Positions 1-8,443 of a stretch of 64,000 nucleotides of DNA are shown in pieces (positions within the stretch are counted from its first letter, which is position 1; every line of letters begins with the position of its first letter). Position numbers and translations under genes: made by a program. The notes below the pieces were generated by a model. That model had not been told where the DNA came from and made no database searches. It saw only the letters and a list, made by a program, of their open reading frames with translations. Origin of the DNA: Kitasatospora sp. NBC_00315 (GTDB lineage Bacteria > Actinomycetota > Actinomycetes > Streptomycetales > Streptomycetaceae); the NCBI RefSeq assembly GCF_041435095.1, contig NZ_CP108025.1, positions 1,426,001-1,490,000 on the forward strand, given 5' to 3'.

Positions 1-831
1 GCTGGCGAAGGCGGCCCCGAGGCCCACCTGTTCGCCGTGCTGGGCGGATCGCTTGGGATACAGCACGTCCAGGGCATGCGAGATCTCGTGACAGGCACCG
101 GAGGAGGGCCGGGTACTGCCCGCGATATTCATCGCGATGCCGGACAGTACCAGGGCTTCTGCCAGGGCCGTAAGGAGGTCCTGGTCCTGAAGGCTCCCGG
201 GGTGGCGCAGCAGGTTCTCACCGGCCGAGCGGGCCATCGCGACAGCCAGTCCGTCCACCGGTTCGCCCGTCACGGCCTGGGAGAGCTCCCAGTCCGCGCA
301 GGCCGAGATGTTGGAGATCACGTCGCCGATGCCGGCCGCCACGAAGCGCTGCGGAGCCTGCCGGACGACGTCGAGGTCCACCACGATGCCGATCGGCCCG
401 GGGACCCCGTAGGAGCCCCGCCCGGCGTCGTTGTCGAGGGTCGAGACGGGCGAGCAGATGCCGTCGTGGGCCAGGTTGGTGGCGACCGCGACGACCGGCA
501 GGCCGACCCGGGCGGCGGCGTACTTCGCGGCGTCGATGATCTTGCCGCCGCCCATCGCGACGATGGCGTCGTAGTGGCCGGCCCGCATCCGGTCCGCGAG
601 GCGCACCGCGCTGTCCAGGCTGCCGTCGTCCACGTTGTACCAGTCGGCGCCGGGCAGGGTCGGCTCCAGTCGCTCCCTCAGCACCGCGCCGGAGCCGTTG
701 CTGATGGCGATCGCGATCCGGCCCGAGGCGGACAGCCGCTGGTCGGCGAGGATGCCGGCCAGCGCGTCCAGGGCCCCGGAGCGGATCTCGACGAAGACCG
801 GCGACGGCACCAGGCGGGTCAGTACTGGCAC
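1..831 (-). CDS. Iron-containing alcohol dehydrogenase, glycerol-1-phosphate dehydrogenase-like (C-terminus beyond the window)
   Basis: 277 codons are visible from a GTG at 831, and the gene runs off the left edge. It belongs to the Fe-dependent dehydrogenase family (AraM/G1PDH-like). The nucleotide-binding stretch AMGGGKIIDAAKYAA is near residues 90-105, a loop NLAHDGICSPVS follows, and the metal-site region SSGACHEISHALDVL is near the visible end. Family members reduce dihydroxyacetone phosphate to sn-glycerol-1-phosphate; the exact substrate here is inferred. The start overlaps the stop of the upstream nucleotidyltransferase by 13 nt, so the two are translationally coupled and probably act in one pathway making a polar lipid or glycerol-phosphate derivative. 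The alternative is another polyol-phosphate dehydrogenase. Confidence 0.8.
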   Translation of the reverse strand, partial: MPVLTRLVPSPVFVEIRSGALDALAGILADQRLSASGRIAIAISNGSGAVLRERLEPTLPGADWYNVDDGSLDSAVRLADRMRAGHYDAIVAMGGGKIIDAAKYAAARVGLPVVAVATNLAHDGICSPVSTLDNDAGRGSYGVPGPIGIVVDLDVVRQAPQRFVAAGIGDVISNISACADWELSQAVTGEPVDGLAVAMARSAGENLLRHPGSLQDQDLLTALAEALVLSGIAMNIAGSTRPSSGACHEISHALDVLYPKRSAQHGEQVGLGAAFAS

Positions 832-1574
832 GCGATCTCCCGCGCCCGGGTCAGGTCGTCGTGGTTGTCGACCTCGACCCAGGTCACCTCGCCGATCGGC
901 TGCACGTCGATCCGCAGGCCCCGGTTCACCATCTCCTGGTAGCCGTCCTCGTAGTACAGCTGCGGGTCGCGCTCGAAGGTGGTCCGCAGGGCGTCGGAGA
1001 GGTCCTCGGCGGCGGAGGGGTTGATGACCGTGACGCCGATGTACTCCCCGCTGGCCTCGGCGGGCTCCATCAGCTTGGTGATCCGGCGCATCCCGGCGGC
1101 CGGGTCGACGACGACCTTCATCTCCTCGTCCGCCAGCTTCTTCACGGTGTCCAGGGCCAGCAGGATCCCGGGGGCGCGACCCTCCTTGGCGAGGCGGTCG
1201 TTGCCGTCCAGCATGGTGCGCTGGACCGAGGCCGGGTGCACGGTGTCCCCGTTGGCGAGCAGCAGGCCCTCGCCGAAGAGGTCGCGGGCGCACCAGAGGG
1301 AGTAGGCGTTGTTCCACTCCTCGGCCTTGTCGTTCTCGACCAGGGTGAGCTTGACGCCGTACTTCTGCTCCAGGGCGTCCTTGCGGTCGTACACCGCCTC
1401 CTTGCGGTAGCCGACCACGATGGCCGCCTCCCGCAGACCGACCTCGGCGAAGTTGCCGAGGGTGAGGTCCAGGACGGTCCGCTCGCCGTCGACCGGCACC
1501 AGCGCCTTGGGCAGCGTGTCGGTGTACGGGCGCAGCCGGCGGCCGGCGCCGGCTGCCAGAACGAGGCCGATCAT
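819..1574 (-). CDS. Sugar/phospho-alcohol nucleotidyltransferase
   Basis: A 251-aa NTP_transferase-fold protein starting at ATG 1574. The N-terminal signature GAGRRLRPYTDTLPKAL (residues about 8-24) is the pyrophosphorylase loop that binds NTP, with the catalytic Arg and Lys present. LLLANGDTVH near the middle carries the metal-binding Asp. Short single-domain enzymes of this type are often annotated as phosphocholine cytidylyltransferase family; they activate a phosphorylated small molecule as its CDP or NDP derivative. It is coupled to the downstream Fe-dehydrogenase, so the activated compound may be a glycerol phosphate (inference). The upstream side faces the idi promoter region divergently. 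Confidence 0.82.
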   Translation of the reverse strand: MIGLVLAAGAGRRLRPYTDTLPKALVPVDGERTVLDLTLGNFAEVGLREAAIVVGYRKEAVYDRKDALEQKYGVKLTLVENDKAEEWNNAYSLWCARDLFGEGLLLANGDTVHPASVQRTMLDGNDRLAKEGRAPGILLALDTVKKLADEEMKVVVDPAAGMRRITKLMEPAEASGEYIGVTVINPSAAEDLSDALRTTFERDPQLYYEDGYQEMVNRGLRIDVQPIGEVTWVEVDNHDDLTRAREIACQY

Positions 1575-2119
1575 GCGGTGTCTCCTGATCCGTCGTGCTC
1601 CGCCGGTGGAGCGCCGCGCGGAGGGTGACCGCACGGGCGACCGAACGGGAGTGACCGAACGGCGGTGACCGAGCGGGGCGGTCCAGCGTGGGTGGCCGAG
1701 CGGGATGACCACGTGGGACGACCACGCACCGGCCGGCCACCCGGGTGGCGCTCCGGTGCCGCCACTCGGGCGACACACCGTGTAAGTGATGGTAGGCGAC
1801 CGCGACGACCAGCCCGAACGCGCCCGGGGCGGACGGCGGGCGGGCGACCGCGGGCCGCTCGGACGGGCGGCCCGGCGGGGCGGACGGCGGAGGGACGGTG
1901 GGCGGACGGCGGGCGGACGGCGGGCGGACGGCGGGCGGACGGCGGGCGGACGACCGGCGAGGGGCTCGAACGTCCGAAACCGGTCAGACCTGGGTACTTA
2001 TCGAATGGACTTCCTATTCGATCGCACAGGACCGGACCAACTATGCGTCGGGCGGAAATCCGCCGCACCCATGCGGCAGACTGGGGCCCGACGCCACCGG
2101 TGCTCCCGAAAGAGGCCTC
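1575..2119. other. Divergent intergenic region upstream of the nucleotidyltransferase and idi
   Basis: No convincing gene. It holds degenerate GC-rich GGCGGACGG-like repeats, an exact 11-bp tandem array (1900-1954) and a short AT-richer stretch near 1985-2045 that is the likeliest place for the idi promoter. Open frames here lack a ribosome-binding site and any recognisable protein. Confidence 0.6.
1900..1954. repeat. 11-bp tandem repeat, five copies
   Basis: Unit GGGCGGACGGC is repeated head to tail four times exactly (1900-1943), with a fifth copy differing by one base (1944-1954). It lies in the idi upstream region. 11 bp is one helical turn, so the copies lie on the same DNA face. Confidence 0.9.
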
Positions 2120-2758
2120 ATGCCGCAGAGTCCCCCGACCAACCCGACGCACTTCACCTCGGAGATCGACACAGGTCTCGACGTCGAGACCGACGTCGAC
2201 GACCGGTCCGACGAGGCCGGCCCGGAGATCCTCCTGGAGCTCGTGGACGACGAGGGCGTCACGATCGGGACGGCCGAGAAGCTCTGGGCGCATCAGCAGC
2301 CCGGCCGGCTGCACCGCGCCTTCTCGGTCTTCCTCTTCGACCGGCAGGGCCGGATGCTGCTCCAGCGCCGCGCGCTCGGCAAGTACCACTCCCCCGGGGT
2401 CTGGTCCAACACCTGCTGCGGTCACCCGTACCCCGACGAGCCGCCCTTCGTGGCCGCCGCCCGCCGCACCGCGGAGGAGCTGGGCGTCGCACCGGCGCTG
2501 CTCTGCGAGGCCGGCACCGTCCGGTACGACCTGCCGGACGAGGCCTCCGGGCTGATCGAACGCGAGTGGAACCACCTCTTCGTCGGCCTGGTCACCGCCC
2601 CCGTGCGGCCGAATCCGGACGAGGTGGACGACTACGCGTTCGTCAGCGCCCAGGAGCTCGCCGAGCTGGAGAAGGAGCGGCCGTTCTCGGTCTGGTTCCG
2701 GACCGTCCTCGAAGCGGCGCTGCCCGGGATCCGCGAGATCGCCGGCCACGACTGGTAG
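2120..2758 (+). CDS. idi: Isopentenyl-diphosphate delta-isomerase, type I
   Basis: A 212-aa Nudix-fold enzyme that interconverts isopentenyl and dimethylallyl diphosphate for isoprenoid synthesis in the cytosol. The start is ATG 2120, preceded by GAAAGAGG. Catalytic motif NTCCGHP puts the active-site Cys at residue 100. The Nudix-like segment ARRTAEELG follows, and EREWNHLF supplies the second catalytic acidic residues. Length is a little over the E. coli enzyme because of an acidic N-terminal extension of about 30 residues (rich in Asp/Glu), common in actinomycetes. It reads away from the nucleotidyltransferase pair, and the combination suggests membrane-lipid or terpenoid supply. Confidence 0.95.
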   Translation: MPQSPPTNPTHFTSEIDTGLDVETDVDDRSDEAGPEILLELVDDEGVTIGTAEKLWAHQQPGRLHRAFSVFLFDRQGRMLLQRRALGKYHSPGVWSNTCCGHPYPDEPPFVAAARRTAEELGVAPALLCEAGTVRYDLPDEASGLIEREWNHLFVGLVTAPVRPNPDEVDDYAFVSAQELAELEKERPFSVWFRTVLEAALPGIREIAGHDW

Positions 2759-2815
2759 GCACCGCCCGACCTGCACCGGATCGCCGGCCGGGCCCGGGTG
2801 AGGGGCCGCGTACGG

Positions 2816-3487
2816 CTACGTACGGGCCGGTGATCCGCCCTCGTTGCGCGGGGTGAGGAGCGGGGCGAGCGGCACCAGGGGTACGGCAGGGCCGCTCGCG
2901 GTCACCTGCGGGACGGTCGGGAGGGTCGGGACGCCGCGTCCCGGTGGGCCGGCCCCGACGGCCGGCGTCAGCGACGGTTCGTCGTCGGCGGCCGTGGGCG
3001 GCGGGAGCGGCAGGGAGGCCCAGACGACCTTGCCGCCGGCCGCCGTCCGCTCCACGTCGCAGACCCCGCCGGCCTGCAGCGTCACGCTCTTGACCAGCAG
3101 CAGCCCGCGGCCGCCGAGCTTGCCGAGGTCACCCTCGAGCGCCTTGGGCCGGTACGGGTGGTCGTCGTAGACCGAGACCCGCACCCAGCCGCCGGCGATC
3201 GCCAGCTCGGTGACGACCTGCGGGGACAGCACCGCGGCGTGCGTCACCGCGTTGCTCACCAGCTCCGAGACGATCAGCAGCAGGTCGTCGATCAGCTCCT
3301 GGTAGCGCAGCCCGGTCATGCCCTGGGCGAGCAGCCGGTCCCGTACCGCGTGCCGGGTCCTCGGCACCGACGACTCCTGGGCCAGGACCGAGATCCGCCA
3401 GGCACCCTCGACCGGACCGCCACCCGACCCTCTCACCCCGGGCCCGTCCGCCCCGCTGATCTGTTCCACGTCAAGCCGCCCTTTCAC
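2816..3487 (-). CDS. RsbW-like anti-sigma-type histidine-kinase-fold ATPase
   Basis: A 223-aa protein, GTG start at 3487, of the HATPase_c_2 class common in Streptomyces. N-box motif ELVSNAVTHA (about residues 74-83), G1-like YDDHPYRP, and G2 motif GGRGLLLVKSV are present; there is no phospho-acceptor His, so this is not a sensor kinase. The last ~65 residues are a Pro/Ala/Gly-rich tail without known function. Such proteins bind or phosphorylate anti-sigma antagonists in stress and development. No partner sigma or antagonist gene adjoins it. It is convergent with idi. Confidence 0.85.
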   Translation of the reverse strand: MKGRLDVEQISGADGPGVRGSGGGPVEGAWRISVLAQESSVPRTRHAVRDRLLAQGMTGLRYQELIDDLLLIVSELVSNAVTHAAVLSPQVVTELAIAGGWVRVSVYDDHPYRPKALEGDLGKLGGRGLLLVKSVTLQAGGVCDVERTAAGGKVVWASLPLPPPTAADDEPSLTPAVGAGPPGRGVPTLPTVPQVTASGPAVPLVPLAPLLTPRNEGGSPART

Positions 3488-4060
3488 GCTGGCACGGGAG
3501 GCGTCACCGACTGCCGCCGGTGTCGGGAATCAGGCGGTTCCCCTCATGGCTCCCGTGGTCCACAGAGGCTAGGAGAGCGGCGGCGGACACCACGGCAGCC
3601 TCGACAACTTGCTCGTGTCGGACCACTTCCGACCGATTCGGACCGCTGGCCATCCTGCACCTGAACAGAAAGCTTCACCCCGGATCGATGGAATGTTCAC
3701 GGGACGGTCCTCTTCCCCACACCGGCCCCACCCGTTTCCCGCCCGCCCGGCGCTCGATCGAGCACCCCCATCACCACCGCGCCACCCGCACCCCACCGGA
3801 TGCGCCCCCGCGCGCCCGGCTCGCCGGGCCGGTCGCCCGCCACCGTGACCCCGCCCGGCGGCCCGCCCGCCACCGCGCCCCGCCCGTTGAGCAACCGCCC
3901 TGAATGACCCTTCTTGTACCGCTTCACCGCCGGTCACCGGATCAGCGGACCGCACCCCCTCCCCGGCCACAGAAACGCAGGTGAGGAGCGCTCCAGAACC
4001 CTGGTAGTGTTCTCTCTGTCGCCAAGGGGAACAGCAGGAAGCCCCGAGGTTGCACACCCT
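3488..4060. other. Gene-free region between the anti-sigma ATPase and tRNA-Leu
   Basis: I see no supported gene. The ATPase promoter and the tRNA promoter must lie here. Open frames are GC-driven and lack ribosome-binding sites. Confidence 0.5.
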
Positions 4061-4146
4061 GTCCGGGTGGCGGAATGGCAGACGCGCTAGCTTGAGGTGC
4101 TAGTGCCCTTTATCGGGCGTGGGGGTTCAAGTCCCCCCTCGGACAC
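4061..4146 (+). tRNA. tRNA-Leu (anticodon GAG)
   Basis: An 86-nt class II tRNA. The acceptor strand GTCCGGG (4061-4067) pairs with CTCGGAC (4139-4145) with one G-U. The anticodon stem CTAGC/GCTAG encloses the 7-nt loop TTGAGGT, giving GAG, which reads CUC and CUU. A long variable arm TGCCCTTTATCGGGCG is present, and the T arm contains GGTTCAAGTCC. CCA is not encoded. A serine recombinase gene begins its 3' end 122 nt downstream, so this tRNA is a candidate integration site, though no duplicated 3' end was found in the window. Confidence 0.97.
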
Positions 4147-4268
4147 ACTTTTTGTACACGGTGCCCAGCTTTCGGGCAGCGGTCATCGGCGCCCGTTCCT
4201 TGCCTTCGGCGAGGGACGGGCGTTCGCCGTTTCACGCCCTGCTCCGGTGGGCGTCGGCTCGGTGGCGG

Positions 4269-5732
4269 TCAGCCGATGACAGTCCTCTCTTTCGCCGCAG
4301 TGCCAGCGGTCAGAGTTCTGCCCGCCGGGTCGTAGACGAGGTCGATACCGCGGGCTCGAAGCCCCGCGACGACCTCGAGTGCGCTAGCGACTCCCCCGGC
4401 CTGCTCGTCCGCCGGGCCGACGGTGAGTCTGATCCACAGAGCCGGCAGGCGCGGCAGGACCTCGTCCTCACGCACGTACGCGTTGCGCGGCCGATCAGGA
4501 CTGGGCGTAGTGGCGCTCGAGTGGCCGTGGCGGCAGCGGTAGGCGGGGCGGCCGTGCGACCAGCAGGACTCCATCACCCGACCGCACGGGCCGCAGCGCA
4601 GCAGCCCCGCAAGCACGTACTCACGCTCGGGGAGCGTGTCGCGTCGGGCGCGGATGCCCTGGACCGCGATGAAGTCCGCCTCACTGACCAGTGCGGGATG
4701 CGCCACATCGGTGGAGATGACCCAGTCGTCGGGGGAGTTCCAGCGCATCACGTCGCGCGTGCCGAGAGTGGTGTTGGCGGTGTCGATCAGGTCGTGGTCG
4801 GTGCGCTGGCGGTTCCACACCTGGCGTCCGGTGTAGCGGGGGTTGGCCAGGATCGCCCGCACGGTGGTGAGGGTCCACCGCTGCGCGCTGCGGTGTGCGT
4901 TGCGCTCCGGGTCCGCCGACGAGGGGCACGGGATCGCGGTGTCGTTGAGGGCGCGGGTGATCCGGGCGATGCTGTGGCCGGCCAGGCGCTGGGCGAAGAT
5001 CCAGCTCACGATCCGCCCGCACTCGGGGACGGTGTCAAGACGCTGGATGCGCAGGCCGCGGCCAGCCAGCGCCCGGTTGGGATGCGGCCCTGCGTCCACG
5101 AGGCGGTACCCGTAGGGCGGGCGGCCTCCGAGGTAGCGGCCCTGGTCACGGGTTTGGACGGTCATGGCCGTGCGGACTCGGATGCGGGTGCGGACGATCT
5201 CGCGTTTTGCCAGGATGCCGAGCAGGACCATCAACTCCTCGTGCCCGGCGACCTTCGGGTCCACCGCGCCGCCCAGTTCCGGTATCCACACGGTGACGCC
5301 GTAGTGCTCGAACAGCGGGGCCATGGCGGTGAACTGGTTCCCGTAGAAGGCCCGTTCGCTGGAGCCGATCACGATGGCGTCGAACTCCCGCTCCGGATCG
5401 GCCATCGCCGCGAGCAGCGTGGCAGCCTCGGGCCGCCGGGCCCAGGGCAGGGCGCGGCTGTGGCCGACGTCGAAGAACTCCGCCACGATGCGGCCGTGAC
5501 CACTCGTCAAGGCCTGCGCTCGTAGGAGCTGCCACCCTCGCGAGGTGACCGGGTCCTGATGGTCCTCGGTGGAGACCCGACCGTAGAACGCGAACCGCAG
5601 CCCGCACGGCTCCGAACGACCAGCCTCAAGCCGAAGCCGACCAAACCTCCCGGCCCAATGCGCCAACGATCCGCCTGGGACCGGGTCAGGCGCCGAAGCG
5701 GACAGCAGAGCCGTCGTAGTCCCCATGGTCAT
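4269..5732 (-). CDS. Large serine recombinase (integrase/resolvase family)
   Basis: A 487-aa recombinase, with ATG 5732 chosen because GGGAGG sits 8 nt upstream; the GTG at 5741 overlaps that site. Domains in order: resolvase catalytic domain with FAFYGRVSTEDHQDP (nucleophile Ser) and a second conserved stretch IVIGSSERAF; the Recombinase domain starting at GGRPPYGYRLV; then a zinc ribbon with LLRCGPCG and YRCRHG. Such enzymes integrate or excise phages and conjugative elements through a 5'-phosphoserine intermediate. No excisionase, replication or transfer genes adjoin it, so it is probably a leftover of an integrated element next to tRNA-Leu. Activity cannot be judged. Confidence 0.9.
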   Translation of the reverse strand: MTMGTTTALLSASAPDPVPGGSLAHWAGRFGRLRLEAGRSEPCGLRFAFYGRVSTEDHQDPVTSRGWQLLRAQALTSGHGRIVAEFFDVGHSRALPWARRPEAATLLAAMADPEREFDAIVIGSSERAFYGNQFTAMAPLFEHYGVTVWIPELGGAVDPKVAGHEELMVLLGILAKREIVRTRIRVRTAMTVQTRDQGRYLGGRPPYGYRLVDAGPHPNRALAGRGLRIQRLDTVPECGRIVSWIFAQRLAGHSIARITRALNDTAIPCPSSADPERNAHRSAQRWTLTTVRAILANPRYTGRQVWNRQRTDHDLIDTANTTLGTRDVMRWNSPDDWVISTDVAHPALVSEADFIAVQGIRARRDTLPEREYVLAGLLRCGPCGRVMESCWSHGRPAYRCRHGHSSATTPSPDRPRNAYVREDEVLPRLPALWIRLTVGPADEQAGGVASALEVVAGLRARGIDLVYDPAGRTLTAGTAAKERTVIG

Positions 5733-5869
5733 GGGCGGCACCTCCCACAGACGCGCACCTGCTTCCCCACCATCGGGATGACCGCCTGCGCGGCAGACAC
5801 ACCGAAAGACACCACACTCAACCCGAAAGCATGAACATCACCTTGCGGCGTCGGCGACACGGGCGGGAG

Positions 5870-6961
5870 CTAGTGTCCTGCACCATGAATTCGTTCAAGA
5901 TATGAGGCGAGTCGTTCGAGGATCTCGTCGGCGCTCCTGGTCCAGGCGAAGGGCCGGGGGTTCTCGTTCCAGGTCTTGATCCAGTTCCGGATGTCCTTCT
6001 CCAGTGCGCGGACGGAGGTATGGACTCCGCGTCGGAGCTGCTTGTCCGTCAGTAGGCCGAACCACCGCTCGGCCTGGTTGAGCCAGGACGAACTGGTAGG
6101 GGTGAAGTGCAGGTGGAACCGGGAATGGGCGGCAAGCCACTTCTGGATCGCCGGCGTCTTGTGGGTGGCGTAGTTGTCACAGATGAGGTGCACGTCAAGG
6201 TCAGCGGGCACCTCCTTGTCCAGCTTGGCGAGGAACTTCTTGAACTCCACGGCACGGTGGCGGCGGTGGAGTGAGCCGATGACCTCGCCGGTCGCCACGT
6301 CCAGTGCGGCGAAAAGGGTGGTGACGCCGTTGCGCAGGTAGTCGTGGGTGCGGCGCTCGGGCATGCCGGGCATCATCGGCAGGACCGGGGCCGAGCGGTC
6401 GAGCGCCTGGATCCGGCTCTTCTCGTCGACACAGAGGACCAGGGCCCGCTCCGGCGGATCGAGGTACAGCCCGACCACGTCGCGGACCTTGTCGATGAAC
6501 TGCGGGTCCTTGCTGAGCTTGAAGGTGTCCACCAAGTGCGGCTTGAGACCGAACGCCTTCCAGACCCGGCCGACCGTGGACTTCGACAGCCCGCTCTCGG
6601 CGGACATGGACGCACGCGACCAGTGGGTCGCGTCCCTCGGTGTGCGCTCCAGGGTCGCGACGACCAGGTCCTCGACCTGGTCGTCGCTGATCTTCCGAGG
6701 GGCGCCGGGGCGTTGCTCGTCCGCCAAGCCCTCCAGCCGGCTCTCCAGAAAGCGTCGCCGCCACTTGCCCACCGTCTGTGGCCAGATGCCCAGTTCGGCC
6801 GCAACCACCTGGTTCGACTTCCCGTCCGCGCACCCGAGGACGATCCGGCACCGTTGCGCCAGCGCCTGCGAGGACTTGGCCCGCCGCGACCAGCGGACCA
6901 GCGTCTCGCGTTCCTCGTCCGTCAACGTCAGCTCGGCCATCGGCCGTCCCATTCGCGCCAC
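5870..6961 (-). CDS. IS630-family transposase
   Basis: A 363-aa DDE transposase. An N-terminal helix-turn-helix (NQVVAAELGIWPQTVGKW) and a second winged-helix segment (SKSTVGRVWKAFGL) are followed by the catalytic DDE domain with LCVDEKS (first Asp), HLICDNYATHK (second Asp) and SSSWLNQAERWF (Glu). Length is normal for the family. The frame runs through the left inverted repeat, and the stop codon TAG is made from the TA target duplication plus the neighbouring base, so the chromosome supplies the stop. GTG 6961 and ATG 6952 are both possible starts. Confidence 0.93.
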   Translation of the reverse strand: MARMGRPMAELTLTDEERETLVRWSRRAKSSQALAQRCRIVLGCADGKSNQVVAAELGIWPQTVGKWRRRFLESRLEGLADEQRPGAPRKISDDQVEDLVVATLERTPRDATHWSRASMSAESGLSKSTVGRVWKAFGLKPHLVDTFKLSKDPQFIDKVRDVVGLYLDPPERALVLCVDEKSRIQALDRSAPVLPMMPGMPERRTHDYLRNGVTTLFAALDVATGEVIGSLHRRHRAVEFKKFLAKLDKEVPADLDVHLICDNYATHKTPAIQKWLAAHSRFHLHFTPTSSSWLNQAERWFGLLTDKQLRRGVHTSVRALEKDIRNWIKTWNENPRPFAWTRSADEILERLASYLERIHGAGH

Positions 6962-7005
6962 GGTACAAGGCTACACATATACATCGGATTTCAGGCGCGG
7001 GATAC
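5873..7005 (-). mobile_element. IS630-family insertion sequence (1133 bp) with TA target duplication
   Basis: The ends are imperfect inverted repeats: GTGTCCTGCACC at the left and, read inward from the right, GTATCCCGCGCC (9 of 12 identical, with further scattered matches inward). Each end is flanked by TA (5871-5872 and 7006-7007) inside a CTAG context, the preferred IS630 target. One transposase gene fills the element. Both ends and a full-length DDE transposase are present, so the copy may be recent and active. Confidence 0.88.
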
Positions 7006-7008
7006 TAG

Positions 7009-7408
7009 GACATAAAGGGCAAACTACTCTCATCAAATGCCCTCTCAGAGAACAGGGCACCACGAGAACAGGGCACCACCCGCGAGGAACTGGCCCGGAG
7101 GGCGGCCGCACCACCGTAGAACGCCCCGCCCGGCCCCGAGGGCAGCCGGCCAGCGTTCGTACCGATGACAGGGGACTGCCGGTGCCGCGCTGTGCGAGCA
7201 GCGGCACCGGCAGTCCGATGGTGGTGGTTCGGCCGACCCTCAGCGGCCTAGCACCGTTCCGTCAGGGAGGTGGACCCTGCCCGCCGCGGCATCGGGGCGG
7301 GTGGTCCAGCGGGTCCACCGCTGACGGAAGATCAGAGACGGGCGTGGCCCGGTCGCGCGGCTCCTCGAAGTGCCCCGGCCCGTGGGGCCGGCCGGCACCG
7401 AGGAGATC
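7009..7408. other. Gene-free region between the insertion sequence and the Rbs-type transporter
   Basis: No gene is seen. A 16-bp unit GAGAACAGGGCACCAC is directly duplicated at 7048-7063 and 7064-7079, and a strong hairpin lies at 7173-7216. This is the 3' side of the leftward transporter operon. Confidence 0.6.
7173..7216 (-). terminator. Probable terminator of the Rbs-type transporter operon
   Basis: A perfect 16-bp stem (arms 7173-7188 and 7201-7216) with a 12-nt loop and no T-run, as is usual in Streptomyces. It lies about 190 nt after the permease stop. Confidence 0.6.
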
Positions 7409-8443
7409 TCAGGCGGGGAGTCCGATGGGGCGTTCGCCGTTGCGGCGTTGTTGGATGACGACGGCGATGACGAGGAGGGCGCCTTGGGCGACGTTCTGCC
7501 AGAAGGAGTTGATGCCCTGGACGGTGAGGCCGTTCTCGAGTGCGCCGAGGAGGGCGACGGCGAGGAGGGTGCCGCCGATGCCGCCCTTGCCGCCCTTGAG
7601 GGCTGCGCCGCCGAGGGCTGCGGCGGTGATGGCCTTGAGTTCGAGGCCTTCGCTGCCGGAGGTGGGCTGGCCGGAGCCGGTGCGGGCGGTGAGGAGGATG
7701 CCGGCTACGGCGGCGACGGTGCCGATGAGGGCGTAGACGGCGATGAGGTACTTGTTGATGTTGATGCCGGCGAGGCGGGCAGCGGTGTCGTTGCCGCCGA
7801 TGGCGTAGGTGTTGCGGCCGATGTCGGTGTACTTGAGGAGGACGTGGACGGCGACGGCGGTGAGGATGAGGATCCAGACCATGACGGGCAGGCCGGCGAT
7901 CTTGCCGCGGCCGAGGAAGACGAAGACGTCGTTGTTGAGGACGTAGCCCTGGGCGCGGCCGTTGGAGATGAGCTGGGCGAGGCCCTTGTAGGCGGCGAGG
8001 CCGGCGAGGGTGGCGATGGTGGGGTTGACGCGTCCGTAGACGATGATCACGCCGTTGAGGATGCCGATGAGGATGCCGACGCCGATGGCGGCGGCCATGC
8101 CGGCGTAGGGGTTGGATCCGGCGGAGGTGAAGGCCATGGCGGAGACGACGGAGGCGACGCCGGCCTGGGAGCCGACCGAGATGTCGAGGCCGCCGCAGAT
8201 GATGACGACGGTCTGGACGATGGCGAGGAGCCCGGTGATGGTGGCGGCCTCGGCGATGACCTGCATGTTGTTCAGGGTGAGGTAGTTGTCGTTCAGGACG
8301 CCGAAGAGGGCCAGCACGACGACGAGGGCGCCGATGAGGCTGAGGTTCTGGCCGCCGACGGAGGCGAGGAGGGCGAGGCGGTTCGGGGCCTTGCGCTGGT
8401 CGGGGCTGCTGTCGGCGGCCCGTCGGGTGGTCGTGGTGCTCAT
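7409..8443 (-). CDS. Sugar ABC transporter permease, RbsC type
   Basis: A 344-aa membrane protein of the CUT2 (BPD_transp_2) family with about ten hydrophobic segments starting near residue 35. The conserved loop GGLDISVGSQAGVASV (about residues 84-99) and the EAA-like ALGGAALKGGKGG are typical for monosaccharide permeases. Its ATG overlaps the stop of the ATPase gene (8440-8443), so it is translationally coupled. It forms the channel for the binding protein encoded at 10145-11185. Placement next to arabinogalactan hydrolases suggests arabinose or galactose as cargo (inference); CUT2 substrates are not readable from sequence alone. Confidence 0.9.
   Translation of the reverse strand: MSTTTTRRAADSSPDQRKAPNRLALLASVGGQNLSLIGALVVVLALFGVLNDNYLTLNNMQVIAEAATITGLLAIVQTVVIICGGLDISVGSQAGVASVVSAMAFTSAGSNPYAGMAAAIGVGILIGILNGVIIVYGRVNPTIATLAGLAAYKGLAQLISNGRAQGYVLNNDVFVFLGRGKIAGLPVMVWILILTAVAVHVLLKYTDIGRNTYAIGGNDTAARLAGININKYLIAVYALIGTVAAVAGILLTARTGSGQPTSGSEGLELKAITAAALGGAALKGGKGGIGGTLLAVALLGALENGLTVQGINSFWQNVAQGALLVIAVVIQQRRNGERPIGLPA

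Noticed and set aside
37..942. Long open frame on the plus strand at the left edge
   Set aside because: It is antisense to the Fe-dehydrogenase and nucleotidyltransferase, which have clear family motifs; the plus frame has none.
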